From Ilumatobacteraceae bacterium (lineage in GTDB: Bacteria > Actinomycetota > Acidimicrobiia > Acidimicrobiales > Ilumatobacteraceae), in contig JAKMEY010000058.1 in NCBI GenBank assembly GCA_022425725.1, forward strand, positions 1-35,100: a DNA stretch of 35,100 nucleotides, read 5' to 3'. Positions 1-8,301 of this stretch are shown here, one piece after another. The translations under genes were made by a program, and so were the position numbers. The notes below the pieces were generated by a model. That model searched no databases. It was given only the letters and a program-made list of their open reading frames with translations, and had not been told where the DNA came from. The first letter of the stretch is position 1; the number at the start of each line of letters is the position of its first letter.

Positions 1-911
1 CGAGCGGCGAGCGTCGCCATCGCCGTTCGAGTTTCGACGGTTGCCGATCCGAGATGTGGAACCAGCACGGCGTTGTCGAGGCCCAACAGCCCCGGGTGAA
101 CTTCGGGTTCACGTTCAAAGACATCGAGCGCAGCTGCTCCAATCTCGCCATTCGATAACGCTTCAACAAGGGCGGCCTCATCGACAATCGGCCCTCGGGC
201 AGTGTTGACAAGCACTGCATCATTTCGCATTGCGCTCAACGCTGACGCATCGATGAGGTGGTGCGTCTGCTCGTTGTACGGGCAATTCAATGACACGACA
301 TCAGATGTGGCGAGCAGTTCGTCAAGATCACAGCGGCGGGCATCAAGCGCACCTTCGATATCGGGAGCCACGGCGCTTCGGTTGTGGTACACGATCTCCA
401 TGCCAAACGCGCGAGCCCGCTGAGCGAGCGCCTGCCCAATGCCGCCCATGCCAATGATTCCGAGTTGGCGACCTTGCAACCCGGTGCCGAGCATCATGAA
501 CATTCCCCATTTCCACGGGGTTTCCGACCTGATGAGGCGCTCTCCCTCTCCAAGACGACGTGTCACCATGAGAAGCAAACCCATGGCGAGATCCGCGGTT
601 GCGTCAGTGAGCACCCCCGGCGTATTGGTGACCGTCACGCCTCGTGACTGGCACAGCCCAACATCGATATTGTTATAACCCACCGCAACATTGGCAACGA
701 TTTTGAGATGTGGGGCGGCGTCGAGAAATGCCTCGTCAACGGTGTCGGTGAGAAGGGTGACCACTGCGTCTGCGGTCGCAAGTTGCTCGTCACGAATGTC
801 GTGCGGAATCGGCTCGTCGTCGGTCCAAGCCCACACCTCACCGACCGATTTCAATACCTCAACACCCGGCTCAGGAATTCTTCCCGTGACAACTATGCGT
901 GGGGCAGTCAT
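1..911 (-). CDS. D-2-hydroxyacid dehydrogenase (glyoxylate/hydroxypyruvate reductase type), 3' end cut by window edge
   Basis: This is an NAD(P)-dependent D-isomer-specific 2-hydroxyacid dehydrogenase that reduces 2-keto acids such as glyoxylate or hydroxypyruvate in the cytoplasm. I translated 303 codons from the ATG at 911; the family is usually about 315-335 residues, so only a short C-terminus is missing. Visible marks are the Rossmann motif GMGGIG at residues 154-159, the substrate-carboxylate loop VAVGYNNID (about 75-83), catalytic Arg239 in NTARGPIVDE, the Glu in DVFEREP (about 266), and His286 in PHLGSAT. The start overlaps the stop of the upstream aminotransferase as ATGA, so the two are almost certainly translated as a coupled pair. 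An aminotransferase plus a keto-acid reductase suggests handling of one amino-acid-derived keto acid, but the exact substrate cannot be read from sequence. Confidence 0.93.
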   Translation of the reverse strand, partial: MTAPRIVVTGRIPEPGVEVLKSVGEVWAWTDDEPIPHDIRDEQLATADAVVTLLTDTVDEAFLDAAPHLKIVANVAVGYNNIDVGLCQSRGVTVTNTPGVLTDATADLAMGLLLMVTRRLGEGERLIRSETPWKWGMFMMLGTGLQGRQLGIIGMGGIGQALAQRARAFGMEIVYHNRSAVAPDIEGALDARRCDLDELLATSDVVSLNCPYNEQTHHLIDASALSAMRNDAVLVNTARGPIVDEAALVEALSNGEIGAAALDVFEREPEVHPGLLGLDNAVLVPHLGSATVETRTAMATLAA

Positions 912-2122
912 TTCGCTCCTTTGTCGACCCATTCGGCAAATCGTTGAAGTCCACGCTCAATGCGCTCTTCACCAATTCCGGAATACGCCAACCGAATAAA
1001 CCGATCGTCTTCGCCGGGGAGTGGTCGACCGAAGTGGTGCCGTGTGCAAAACGACATCCCTGTTTCGTGAAGTGCCGCGGTCGCAAACTCGCCGACATCT
1101 GTGTGGCCGACACGCTCCATTGCCTCTGCCACCCGGGGGAAGATATAAAAGGTTGCTTCAGGGACTGCGAACTCGATGCCAGGTACGTCGGCAAGGCCTC
1201 TCGCAGTTGCGTCTCGTCGACGCCGCAACTCTTCAAGCAATGCGATTGAGCCCGATGGGTCACGGAGCGCGGCGATTCCTGCATGTTGAATGAAGTGAGT
1301 GGTGCAACTCTCGTCATTTGTATTCAGTTTTGCGATCGCTTCGATGACTGGGGTTGGGCCTGCTGCGCATCCGAGTCGCCATCCCGTCATCGCAAACCGT
1401 TTTGAGAAGGTGTACAAGATGACTGTTCGTTCGCTCATTCCTGGCAGCGACGCGATCGATGTCGACGAACCTGAGTACCTCATTTCGAAGTAGGCCTCAT
1501 CTGAGAGCACCCACAGGTTGTGTTTGACTGCGAGTTCAGCGATTCGTTCCATTTCTTCTCGACTGCTTTCACAACCGAGTGGATTTTGAAGATTGTTATA
1601 GATGAGCAGTCGGGCATTTGGGGCCTGCTCTTCGATACGAGCCATATCGATCTCGAACCCGGTTGACGTCATCGAGTACCCGTACGGCAACGGCGTTCCG
1701 CCAAAGTACTCAACTTGGCTTTCATAAATCGGGTAGCCGGGGTTCGGGAAGAGAACACCGTCTCCGTGGTTCATCAGCGTCTGGATGAACTTGGTGATGA
1801 CAGGTTTTCCGCCGGGTTGAACAGCAATATGTTCCGGGCCGAATTGAAGCCCTCGCGCCGTGCCGATGTCGTCGGCGAGAGCGGCGCGTAGCGGTTCAAT
1901 GCCGGCACCAGCGCAGTACCCGGTGTGCCCTGCGTCGATTGCATCGCGCATCGCCTCGATGATGTTGCGCGGTGTTGCAAGGTCGATATCTCCGAGATGA
2001 AACGGGAACACTTCGTTTCCGGTAGCAGCCCATTCGGCTGCCGCTTTTGATACTGCGAACGCTGTCTCTGTGCCGAGATTGGCCAGTCGGTCTGCGAGTT
2101 CTAGTTGTTGTGGTGCACCCAT
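908..2122 (-). CDS. PLP-dependent class I/II aminotransferase
   Basis: A cytoplasmic fold-type I aminotransferase of 404 residues, the normal length for the family. The PLP Schiff-base lysine is Lys241 in YTFSKRFAMTGWRLG. Asp208 in SDEAYF would hold the pyridine nitrogen, Asn180 lies in NNLQNPLG, and Arg377 in FIRLAY would bind the substrate carboxylate. It resembles the aspartate/alanine/aromatic aminotransferase group; the substrate is not determinable here. The ATG at 2122 is preceded on the minus strand by AAGGGGGGA about five bases upstream, a strong Shine-Dalgarno that fixes the start. The stop overlaps the start of the 2-hydroxyacid dehydrogenase by four bases. The gene is divergent from the DsbA-like operon across a 109-base promoter region. 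Confidence 0.93.
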   Translation of the reverse strand: MGAPQQLELADRLANLGTETAFAVSKAAAEWAATGNEVFPFHLGDIDLATPRNIIEAMRDAIDAGHTGYCAGAGIEPLRAALADDIGTARGLQFGPEHIAVQPGGKPVITKFIQTLMNHGDGVLFPNPGYPIYESQVEYFGGTPLPYGYSMTSTGFEIDMARIEEQAPNARLLIYNNLQNPLGCESSREEMERIAELAVKHNLWVLSDEAYFEMRYSGSSTSIASLPGMSERTVILYTFSKRFAMTGWRLGCAAGPTPVIEAIAKLNTNDESCTTHFIQHAGIAALRDPSGSIALLEELRRRRDATARGLADVPGIEFAVPEATFYIFPRVAEAMERVGHTDVGEFATAALHETGMSFCTRHHFGRPLPGEDDRFIRLAYSGIGEERIERGLQRFAEWVDKGAK

Positions 2123-2151
2123 TAGTCCCCCCTTGAATGCCGCTTAACAAA

Positions 2152-2159
2152 TTGTACAA
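2152..2159. promoter_or_regulatory. TTGTACAA palindrome, possible operator
   Basis: A perfect 8-base palindrome about 30 bases upstream of the aminotransferase start, in the divergent intergenic region. The pattern resembles GntR/FadR-type operators (half-site TNGT facing ACNA). It is short and could occur by chance. Confidence 0.2.
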
Positions 2160-2190
2160 CAACTGCGTTTTCATTCGGTGGCGACATGTT

Positions 2191-2256
2191 TCGACACTGG
2201 GGACGATTCTTCCCCCGCCTAGTGTCGACATATGGAAACAGCAGACAGTGTCGACT
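2191..2256. repeat. Three AGTGTCGA boxes around the DsbA-like gene start
   Basis: AGTGTCGAC occurs at 2221-2229 and again at 2247-2255, and the reverse complement of AGTGTCGA (TCGACACT) is at 2191-2198. The middle copy contains the perfect palindrome TGTCGACA (2223-2230), overlaps the putative -10 hexamer and stops just before the ATG; the third lies inside codons 6-8 of the gene. Starts are 30 and 26 bases apart. The arrangement looks like a multi-site operator, but no regulator is identified. Confidence 0.4.
2220..2225 (+). promoter_or_regulatory. Putative -10 (TAGTGT) of a leaderless mRNA for the DsbA-like gene
   Basis: TAGTGT is followed by exactly six bases and then the ATG at 2232, so transcription would begin at or next to the start codon. 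No Shine-Dalgarno precedes this ATG and no convincing -35 is visible. Confidence 0.4.
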
Positions 2257-2942
2257 TTCATTTCGATGTCATGTGCCCGTGGGCGTACCAAACCTCACTG
2301 TGGATTCGATCGGTGAGAGAGGAAACTGGTCTCACGATCAACTGGAAGTTCTTCAGTCTTGAAGAGGTCAACCGTCGCGAAGGCAAGAAACACCCGTGGG
2401 AACGCGAGTGGTCGTACGGATGGTCGATGATGCGGATCGGTGCCTATCTTCGCCGCACGTCGATGGATGATCTTGACCGATGGTATGCGCGGGCCGCTAG
2501 GGCGCTTCATGTCGATGGCCATAAACCCCACGAGCCAGATGTCGCTCGTCACCTCCTCGAAGAAATTGGGCTTGATCCATCAATCGTTGATGCGGCCATT
2601 GCTGACGAGTTAACTCACGATGAGGTTCGCGCCGACCATGAACGTGTCATCAACTCAGGTGGATACGGCGTTCCCACGCTGTACATCGATGGCCACTGCG
2701 TATTTGGGCCTGTGCTTCTCGATCCTCCGAGCGGGGCGGCTGCTGTTCGACTCTGGGAAGCGGTGTCGCTGTGGGCCGAATTTCCTCACCTCTACGAATT
2801 GCAGCATCCAAAAACCGAGGTCGATGAGCGCTCTATTGCAACGACATTCCGTCCGTATCTTGAGGCCAGAGATTGGGTGTCGATCAACCGTGGGAAAGTG
2901 GTACCGATCGGCGCTTCAAATGATGAAGAGGCAGCATCATGA
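2232..2942 (+). CDS. DsbA-family thioredoxin-fold protein, Rv2466c-like, with CPWA active site
   Basis: A 236-residue cytoplasmic DsbA/FrnE-type protein with no signal peptide. The first strand and active site read [11 protein letters not shown], with Cys15 present but Ala18 in place of the usual second cysteine of CxxC. The cis-proline loop is GVPT at 146-149. The C-terminal part (FGPV, then LW and the FPHLYEL segment near 184-190) matches the pattern I recall for the mycobacterial mycothiol-dependent nitroreductase Rv2466c family (established family, assignment inferred). With one cysteine it can still form a mixed disulfide with mycothiol, but cannot act as a dithiol oxidase. The stop overlaps the next gene as ATGA, and that neighbour belongs to a mycothiol-dependent family, which supports thiol chemistry. 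The start lacks a Shine-Dalgarno and fits a leaderless transcript. Confidence 0.88.
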   Translation: METADSVDFHFDVMCPWAYQTSLWIRSVREETGLTINWKFFSLEEVNRREGKKHPWEREWSYGWSMMRIGAYLRRTSMDDLDRWYARAARALHVDGHKPHEPDVARHLLEEIGLDPSIVDAAIADELTHDEVRADHERVINSGGYGVPTLYIDGHCVFGPVLLDPPSGAAAVRLWEAVSLWAEFPHLYELQHPKTEVDERSIATTFRPYLEARDWVSINRGKVVPIGASNDEEAAS

Positions 2943-3721
2943 CGCACCCTGCGCTTCACGGTCTCGATCTTTGCTGGTCGTCGCTGCACGGCCTGCTGAG
3001 CGAACTTTCAGATGAACAATGGTCAACTCAGTCGCTATGCCCCGATTGGGATGTTGCTGGAGTTGTCATGCACCTCATCTCTGTTGAAGAGATGTTGCTT
3101 GACCGGCAACCACTTGAATTCGCTGAGCGCCTCCCCTTTGAGGAAATTGCAGGCCTCACCGAAGCAATGTCGTCGCTCTCGGGTACTCAACTCACCGAAA
3201 AGTTTGCGTCGGTGACTGCTGCGCGCCGAGCGCAACTCTCCGCGATGTCTGAAGATGACTTCGCGACGCCGGTCATGACCCCGGTCGGCCCTGGAACGTA
3301 TGGACGTTTTATGGATGTCCGAGTATTCGATTTCTGGGTTCACGAGCAAGACATTCGAACACCGCTCGGGCTGCCGGGCCATGAGGGCGGTCCAGCTGCC
3401 GAGCGGTCAATAGACGAGATCAGAATGTCGATGCCGTATATCGCAGGTAAACGAGTTGGGGTGCCAGATGGCGACTCACTTCGGGTGCATCTCGCCGGAC
3501 CTGTGGCCGGGGATATCACCGTGCGGGTCGATGGGCGCGCAGGCCTTGTCGATGACACAGATGAGACCACAGCGTCGATCACTGCTGATTCAACGACATT
3601 CGCACTACTCGCCTGTGGACGGGTTGATCCACAATCCCGTATCGACTCTGGTCACATCACATGGAGTGGCGACGAAGAGTTAGGTGAGCGAGCCGCTCGC
3701 AATCTGCGTTTTACGATGTGA
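2939..3721 (+). CDS. Maleylpyruvate isomerase family mycothiol-dependent enzyme (DinB superfamily)
   Basis: A 260-residue protein with the N-terminal mycothiol-dependent maleylpyruvate isomerase (MDMPI) domain. The hallmark [14 protein letters not shown] is at 33-46, with His45 as a probable metal ligand. A second motif at 131-138, DFWVHEQD, gives Asp131 and His135 in the Glu-x3-His spacing of the family metal site. This family transfers or uses mycothiol in actinobacteria; most members have no known substrate and this one cannot be called a true maleylpyruvate isomerase. It is translationally coupled (ATGA) to the DsbA-like gene. Its 3' end overlaps the convergent YfhO-like gene by 11 bases (3711-3721), so there is no room for a separate terminator. 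Confidence 0.88.
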   Translation: MTHPALHGLDLCWSSLHGLLSELSDEQWSTQSLCPDWDVAGVVMHLISVEEMLLDRQPLEFAERLPFEEIAGLTEAMSSLSGTQLTEKFASVTAARRAQLSAMSEDDFATPVMTPVGPGTYGRFMDVRVFDFWVHEQDIRTPLGLPGHEGGPAAERSIDEIRMSMPYIAGKRVGVPDGDSLRVHLAGPVAGDITVRVDGRAGLVDDTDETTASITADSTTFALLACGRVDPQSRIDSGHITWSGDEELGERAARNLRFTM

Positions 3722-5978
3722 CTCGTTGCCGAAACACCAACACCATTGCGATCACGAGCGCTGAGATGGCAAAGATGACCGCTGGCCACCACCAGTCGGG
3801 CTGATATCTCAATTCAATAATGTGGTTTCCGGCGTCAACTGCGACACCAATGAAGATGCCGTCGACCACGAGCGCATCTACTGGGAGGCCGTTCACCGTT
3901 GCTTGCCAGCCCTTGAAAGCCTGAACATTCGCCACAACCAGCGCCGGGCGGTCGACTTCAGCGGTGATCACAAGGTGTTCGGCGGTGACCCGCGTGCTGT
4001 CGAGTCGCTTCGGTTGACAATTTTCGGTGCAGTTCAAATCAACGTCAGCGAATGCGGTTGCCGAAACCGATGGATACTCGGTGCGCAAGATGTCAGCTAA
4101 CCCGGAAACCGGTGGCCGAGCGGCAAACCAGGCAGCACTATCTCCGTTCCAGAAAGGGTTTTCCCAGACGCTGTAGCGGGCATCTTCAGCAATTGGCCCG
4201 TTCCAATCGGGAACCCATTCACTCGGCACTCGATCGTTATCGAGCACTATCCACCTCACCCCAAAGCGACCGAGTTGCTGGGATGGAACCGGCGCCGATA
4301 ACGAAGTTCGAAGCGGTAAATCGATCGCTGGGTTTGCCGAAAACGCCCGCAGCATCTCCGTCCACGGCTGGGTGACCTGTACTCCTCCGTCGTACCCATC
4401 GAGAGAATGCAAATCAAACCATGTGTTGGCATTTGGGCGAAGACCTCGAACCAACTCGTCATGTGGGCCGGCGTCAGGCGTGAGCGCAATCACGGAACCT
4501 CCGCTCTTCGCCACCGACATGAGTTCTGAGATTGCTGGCGATGCAGCCTCGCCAACCGCAGAGTCCATCATGATTCGGTTTGGTATCGCCGAAACCGACA
4601 TCACGGCGAGTTCAACAACAACCACGAACCCAAGTACTCGGCCGAGGTGGCGAGGTTGAACGACGACCGGAACGACAAGAACGAGCACAGCGGTGAGCAA
4701 CCAGATCACCCCTGCGAGCCGGGAGCCCGCAGTGACCGGGCCTAACCCGATGCCGATCGCTGCAAGCACAATTGCTGAGGCGAGTGTTCGCGAAATCCGA
4801 CGCGATAACAGCGATCTTGCAGCGTCGACACCGACGCCAACAAAGAGTGCGAGGGCAATACCGACAACCGCAAGCCATCTCACTGAGACTCGACCGAGAT
4901 CAAAACCAGGAATGAGCCGGTAAGCGATCGTAAATACCGGGGTGCGAGGCCCGAGTGACCAGATCAGTCCGAGAATGATCGTTGCAGCGAGCGGCAGCGA
5001 CCACCATCGATCAGACGAACTCTTCAGAGCCGCAACTATGCCGATGGCTCCAACAATGACGCCGGCAACACCGAACCACCCAATTGCCTCGAATGCACCT
5101 GAAAATGCTGCGGGGTCTCCGCCAGTAATAGTTCCGAACAGGGCTTGCGCGGCTTTACGGACTTGCAAGATGTACATGCCGCTTGACAGATCGGCAAACG
5201 AACGCCCCTCGTCGAGCGATGCCATTGAGCGAGCATCGAGCGTTGCTAACAGCTGAGGAAGCGCCATCGCCACCGAAAGTCCGGCAGCGACTCCGAGGCG
5301 TACGAGCCCGGTGCGGTAGCGCACGATGAGACCGATCGTGAACAGCGCAGCGACGAAGACGACTTCGAGAATGAGTTGTGGGTGACCGCTTAACAGCGTG
5401 CCAGTTGCCACAATCGCCAGCACACCGACCTCACGCCAACCTCTTCGTGCGGTGACACAACCGTGCAATGCCAACAGCAACAGGGGAAGCCAAGCCAGGG
5501 GCTGTATCTGTTCGAACTGCACCGTCTTGGTCTGGGTCGAACCGATCAACACCACGACCACCCCGGCAATCGCCCCACCGAAGGAGGAAACTCCTAGCCG
5601 TCGTGCCAAGGCCACCATTCCGAGCCCGAGCATCAACATATGTCCAACGACGATGAGCCCGTGTCCCAGCGATGAACCAAACAGCAGAGCGATCAACCGT
5701 GGCGGGTACAGCACCCCGACGGCGTGGTTTCCAAGGTGAGGGGCGGTCCCGAAAATGAATTCGTTAAGGAAAGGGATACGCCACTGCCGGAGCGCCGCCA
5801 TTGACACCTCGGTGTTCGGACCCGAATACGTTGCGCCGTCGTAACTCACGACGTGGTTTGAGGGCCACCAAAATGCCCGTGTACTCACGATCACCGCCAG
5901 ACTCGTCGCAATCGATGCGACCCGCCATTTGACCGAATGTGAGCGCGTTGAGGGCACGTCGTTAGTTTGGCCGCTCAA
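3711..5978 (-). CDS. YfhO-like polytopic membrane protein (putative GT-C-type glycosyltransferase)
   Basis: A 755-residue integral membrane protein. Residues from about 20 to 470 contain roughly ten or more hydrophobic segments. A soluble extracytoplasmic region of about 250 residues follows, then a last membrane segment near 730-749. The end of the soluble region (FKGWQATVNGLPVDALVVDG, then VDAGNHIIELRYQPDW) matches the C-terminal signature of the YfhO family, associated with glycosylation of cell-wall polymers or lipids in Firmicutes. An N-terminal YDGATYSGPNTE segment may be the GT-C catalytic loop (inference). The start is uncertain. TTG at 5978 is the only start codon near the beginning of the frame, an in-frame stop lies just upstream, and a purine-rich AAGGAAAGAGA sits about 15 bases before it. 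A GTG nine codons on is the alternative. It stands alone, convergent with the isomerase gene. Confidence 0.82.
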   Translation of the reverse strand: MSGQTNDVPSTRSHSVKWRVASIATSLAVIVSTRAFWWPSNHVVSYDGATYSGPNTEVSMAALRQWRIPFLNEFIFGTAPHLGNHAVGVLYPPRLIALLFGSSLGHGLIVVGHMLMLGLGMVALARRLGVSSFGGAIAGVVVVLIGSTQTKTVQFEQIQPLAWLPLLLLALHGCVTARRGWREVGVLAIVATGTLLSGHPQLILEVVFVAALFTIGLIVRYRTGLVRLGVAAGLSVAMALPQLLATLDARSMASLDEGRSFADLSSGMYILQVRKAAQALFGTITGGDPAAFSGAFEAIGWFGVAGVIVGAIGIVAALKSSSDRWWSLPLAATIILGLIWSLGPRTPVFTIAYRLIPGFDLGRVSVRWLAVVGIALALFVGVGVDAARSLLSRRISRTLASAIVLAAIGIGLGPVTAGSRLAGVIWLLTAVLVLVVPVVVQPRHLGRVLGFVVVVELAVMSVSAIPNRIMMDSAVGEAASPAISELMSVAKSGGSVIALTPDAGPHDELVRGLRPNANTWFDLHSLDGYDGGVQVTQPWTEMLRAFSANPAIDLPLRTSLSAPVPSQQLGRFGVRWIVLDNDRVPSEWVPDWNGPIAEDARYSVWENPFWNGDSAAWFAARPPVSGLADILRTEYPSVSATAFADVDLNCTENCQPKRLDSTRVTAEHLVITAEVDRPALVVANVQAFKGWQATVNGLPVDALVVDGIFIGVAVDAGNHIIELRYQPDWWWPAVIFAISALVIAMVLVFRQRVTS

Positions 5979-6090
5979 CGGACGAAGACGGTGTCTCTTT
6001 CCTTAGGTTGGCTCAAACACCCCGAGTGCTCCGTCACCGCGACCGCCGTGACTGATGTATCTACGAGCACATCGACTAAAAAAGGAAGCG

Positions 6091-6507
6091 ATGAGTCGTC
6101 CACGCTTCCATCTCGCAATTCCTGTCCATGATCTCGATGAGACAACTGGGTTTTACGGTGAGATTCTTGGCTGCCCACGCGGCCGAAGTGCAAATACCTG
6201 GATCGACTGGAACGTCTTCGGTCACCAAGTGGTTACCCACCTTCACGAAGGGGCAGGAGTCGACGTGTCTAATCCTGTCGATGGGCATGATGTCCCAGTC
6301 CCACACTTTGGTGTCATTCTCGACCCGCCGACATTTCACGCGCTGGCCCAGACGCTGCGGGACGCATCATGCAAATTTGTCATCGAGCCGTATGTCCGGT
6401 TTGAAGGTGAGCCTGGCGAGCAGTGGACGATGTTTTTGCTCGATCCGTCGGGCAATGCTCTCGAGTTCAAGGCCTTTGCACATGACGATCAGGTGTTCGC
6501 CACCTGA
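6091..6507 (+). CDS. VOC (glyoxalase/dioxygenase) superfamily protein
   Basis: A 138-residue single-domain vicinal-oxygen-chelate protein. It opens FHLAIPVHDLDETTGFYGEI, with a His in the first beta strand as a metal-ligand candidate, and ends LDPSGNALEFKAF, where the Glu is the usual last metal ligand. PHFGVIL in the middle begins the second beta-alpha-beta module. Sequences of this kind are often annotated as glyoxalase or bleomycin-resistance-like; the substrate is unknown. I chose the ATG at 6091 because AAAAGGAAGC precedes it at ideal distance; the frame is open to 6055, but the extra residues are not family-like. It is convergent with the thioredoxin-like gene across 25 bases. Confidence 0.88.
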   Translation: MSRPRFHLAIPVHDLDETTGFYGEILGCPRGRSANTWIDWNVFGHQVVTHLHEGAGVDVSNPVDGHDVPVPHFGVILDPPTFHALAQTLRDASCKFVIEPYVRFEGEPGEQWTMFLLDPSGNALEFKAFAHDDQVFAT

Positions 6508-6532
6508 CGCCAAAATCATGGAGCGTCGGGGG

Positions 6533-7168
6533 CTATTGATTTAGCGCGACATCGAGATACTGCTCGAGTTGACCATCCGCCAACTGGCCGCTGTGTCGCC
6601 ACTGAACGATGCCTGCTTCATCGAGCATCACGAGGTACGGATATCCGGTTGTACCGAAGGCCTGCGCTGCCGTCGCTGCCTCATCGTCGGCGATGACGCG
6701 GAATGGCCAACGCTCACGCAACAGCCAATCAGAAGGTGGGTAATTTGGACGATCAGCCGCCGAAGCCGTTGCCACCCCGACAACGTTCAGACCTTGCGGA
6801 ACGGAGAGGCTTTCCGCCCACTCGACAAGATCAGGAACTTCAGCCTGACAATGTGGGCACCAGTGCGCCAAGAACACCAACAGAGTTGATGAACCCGGCT
6901 CGACGACAACTGCGGTGCCGTCAAACGACTCGCCTTCAAGAATCGGAGCCGTAAGGCCCGCCCCAGTGTCGGTTGCGGTATCGCCTTCAAACGCAGGAAG
7001 GAGATCGCCGGTTACGGTGATCGGACCATTCTCCGAGAGCTCAACACTTGAATCAGAGCCGCCACCTGTTGCGAGCACGATGACCACTGCGACGACGGCA
7101 ACGAGTACCACAGAACCAAGAATGAAAATGAGTTGACCGCGCCGACTTGACGATGCTTCTGAAGCCAT
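6533..7168 (-). CDS. Membrane-anchored TlpA/ResA-like thioredoxin-fold protein
   Basis: A 211-residue protein with a short basic N-terminus, one hydrophobic segment at about 12-34 acting as signal anchor, a flexible Gly/Ser/Asp-rich linker, and a redoxin domain from about 75. The redox site is HWCPHCQAE with Cys104 and Cys107, and the cis-proline loop is TGYPYLVML near 172-180. Proteins of this form act outside the membrane as thiol-disulfide reductants or oxidants, for example in cytochrome c maturation or general disulfide exchange; the partner here is not evident. The ATG at 7168 has no close Shine-Dalgarno but has TAGCCT nine bases upstream. It is downstream of, and separate from, the aldo/keto reductase on the same strand's reverse order. 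Confidence 0.9.
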   Translation of the reverse strand: MASEASSSRRGQLIFILGSVVLVAVVAVVIVLATGGGSDSSVELSENGPITVTGDLLPAFEGDTATDTGAGLTAPILEGESFDGTAVVVEPGSSTLLVFLAHWCPHCQAEVPDLVEWAESLSVPQGLNVVGVATASAADRPNYPPSDWLLRERWPFRVIADDEAATAAQAFGTTGYPYLVMLDEAGIVQWRHSGQLADGQLEQYLDVALNQ

Positions 7169-7177
7169 AATCCGTAA

Positions 7178-7206
7178 AGGCTAGACCACCTCCACCCCTC
7201 TGGCAC
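7178..7206 (-). promoter_or_regulatory. Putative promoter of the thioredoxin-like gene
   Basis: On the minus strand, GTGCCA (7206-7201) and TAGCCT (7183-7178) are separated by 17 bases, four of six -35 matches and a TANNNT -10. The -10 ends nine bases before the ATG, giving a transcript with almost no leader. Confidence 0.4.
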
Positions 7207-7230
7207 CGTCAGGTGCGTAGGAACTTCTGC

Positions 7231-8217
7231 TCAGAAGCCCGCAGGTTGATGCGGAATGTAAGGGCTCGTCAGACGTTCGAGTTCATCCGCTGACAATTCG
7301 ATATCAAGCGCAGCAACTGCATCATCAAGATGTGATGCCCGTGTTGCTCCGACGATCGGGGCGGTCACGGTCGGATTCGACAGCACCCATGCAAGAGCGA
7401 CCCGGGCCATGGATGTTCCACGATTTGCTGCGATCTCGGCGACAGCGGAGACAACATCGCGGTCGGACTGCTCGGTGACGTCACGGCCGTAGAGACCACT
7501 ACCGAATACATCGGTTTCACTGCGACCGGTTGACGTTTCCCATGTCCGGGCGAGGCGCCCGCGAGCCAACGGACTCCACGGGATCACACCAACGCCAGTC
7601 GCCTCGCAATAGGGCAGCATCTCGCGTTCTTCTTCTCGCATCAGCAGGTTGTAGTGGTTCTGCATGCTGACGAACTGAGTCCAGCCGTTACGTTCGGCAA
7701 CATGCTGAGCAGTCGCGAATTGCCATGCCCACATCGACGATGCTCCGAGGTAGCGGACCTTGCCTGACCGAACGAGGTCATTCAATGTTTCCATTGTCTC
7801 TTCAATCGGCGTTTTCTGGTCCCAGCGGTGGATTTGATAGAGGTCGATGTAGTCGGTTCCCAGCCGGCGAAGACTGTCGTTGACTTCGGTCATGATCGCT
7901 TTGCGTGAAAGGCCAGCGCCGTTTGCCGCTTTGCGCATGCGGCCATTCACCTTCGTTGCAATCACCACGTCTGATCGAGGCACGTCGAGGTCGCGTAAGG
8001 CTCGGCCCAAATACTCTTCGCTGGTCCCTAGTGAGTACACGTTTGCCGTGTCGAAAAAGTTGATGCCGAGATCGAGGGCTTGTTTAAAAAATGGACGACT
8101 CGTTTCCTCATCCAAGCTCCACTCGTGCGTGCCGAGGTTTGATTGGCCGTAGCTCATGCATCCAAGGCAGATCCGTGAGACTTCGAGTCCGGTGTTTCCA
8201 AGACGTTGATACTCCAT
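7231..8217 (-). CDS. Aldo/keto reductase
   Basis: A 328-residue NADPH-dependent aldo/keto reductase with a TIM barrel of normal length. The catalytic tetrad is visible as Asp56 (FFDTANVYSLG), Tyr61, Lys89 (ATKVNG) and His130 (YQIHRWD). The long helix after GTSEEYLGRAL and the ending ELERLTSPYIP are typical of the YajO/YghZ-like subgroup, which often reduces aldehydes or alpha-keto aldehydes. I start at the ATG at 8217 because MEYQRLGNTGLEVSR is the conserved opening. The frame remains open to 8298 and an ATG at 8229 is possible, but the longer versions add Arg-rich non-family sequence and would overlap the promoter of the divergent monooxygenase. No clear Shine-Dalgarno. Confidence 0.92.
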   Translation of the reverse strand: MEYQRLGNTGLEVSRICLGCMSYGQSNLGTHEWSLDEETSRPFFKQALDLGINFFDTANVYSLGTSEEYLGRALRDLDVPRSDVVIATKVNGRMRKAANGAGLSRKAIMTEVNDSLRRLGTDYIDLYQIHRWDQKTPIEETMETLNDLVRSGKVRYLGASSMWAWQFATAQHVAERNGWTQFVSMQNHYNLLMREEEREMLPYCEATGVGVIPWSPLARGRLARTWETSTGRSETDVFGSGLYGRDVTEQSDRDVVSAVAEIAANRGTSMARVALAWVLSNPTVTAPIVGATRASHLDDAVAALDIELSADELERLTSPYIPHQPAGF

Positions 8218-8289
8218 GAAACAGATCATTTCAGGAACATGTGACCGGCGACGAGGTCGGCCACCTCGGGAGGCAAAAACCGTGCCCAC

Positions 8290-8295
8290 TACGCT
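8290..8295 (+). promoter_or_regulatory. Putative -10 (TACGCT) of a leaderless mRNA for the flavin monooxygenase
   Basis: TACGCT ends six bases before the ATG at 8302, the same geometry as at 2220-2232 and 31404-31416. There is no Shine-Dalgarno and no good -35. Confidence 0.35.
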
Positions 8296-8301
8296 CAAGA
8301 A

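Noticed and set aside
8218-8298. Longer aldo/keto reductase start at 8298
   Set aside because: The added residues are Arg-rich and would occupy the divergent promoter; MEYQRLGNTG is the family start.
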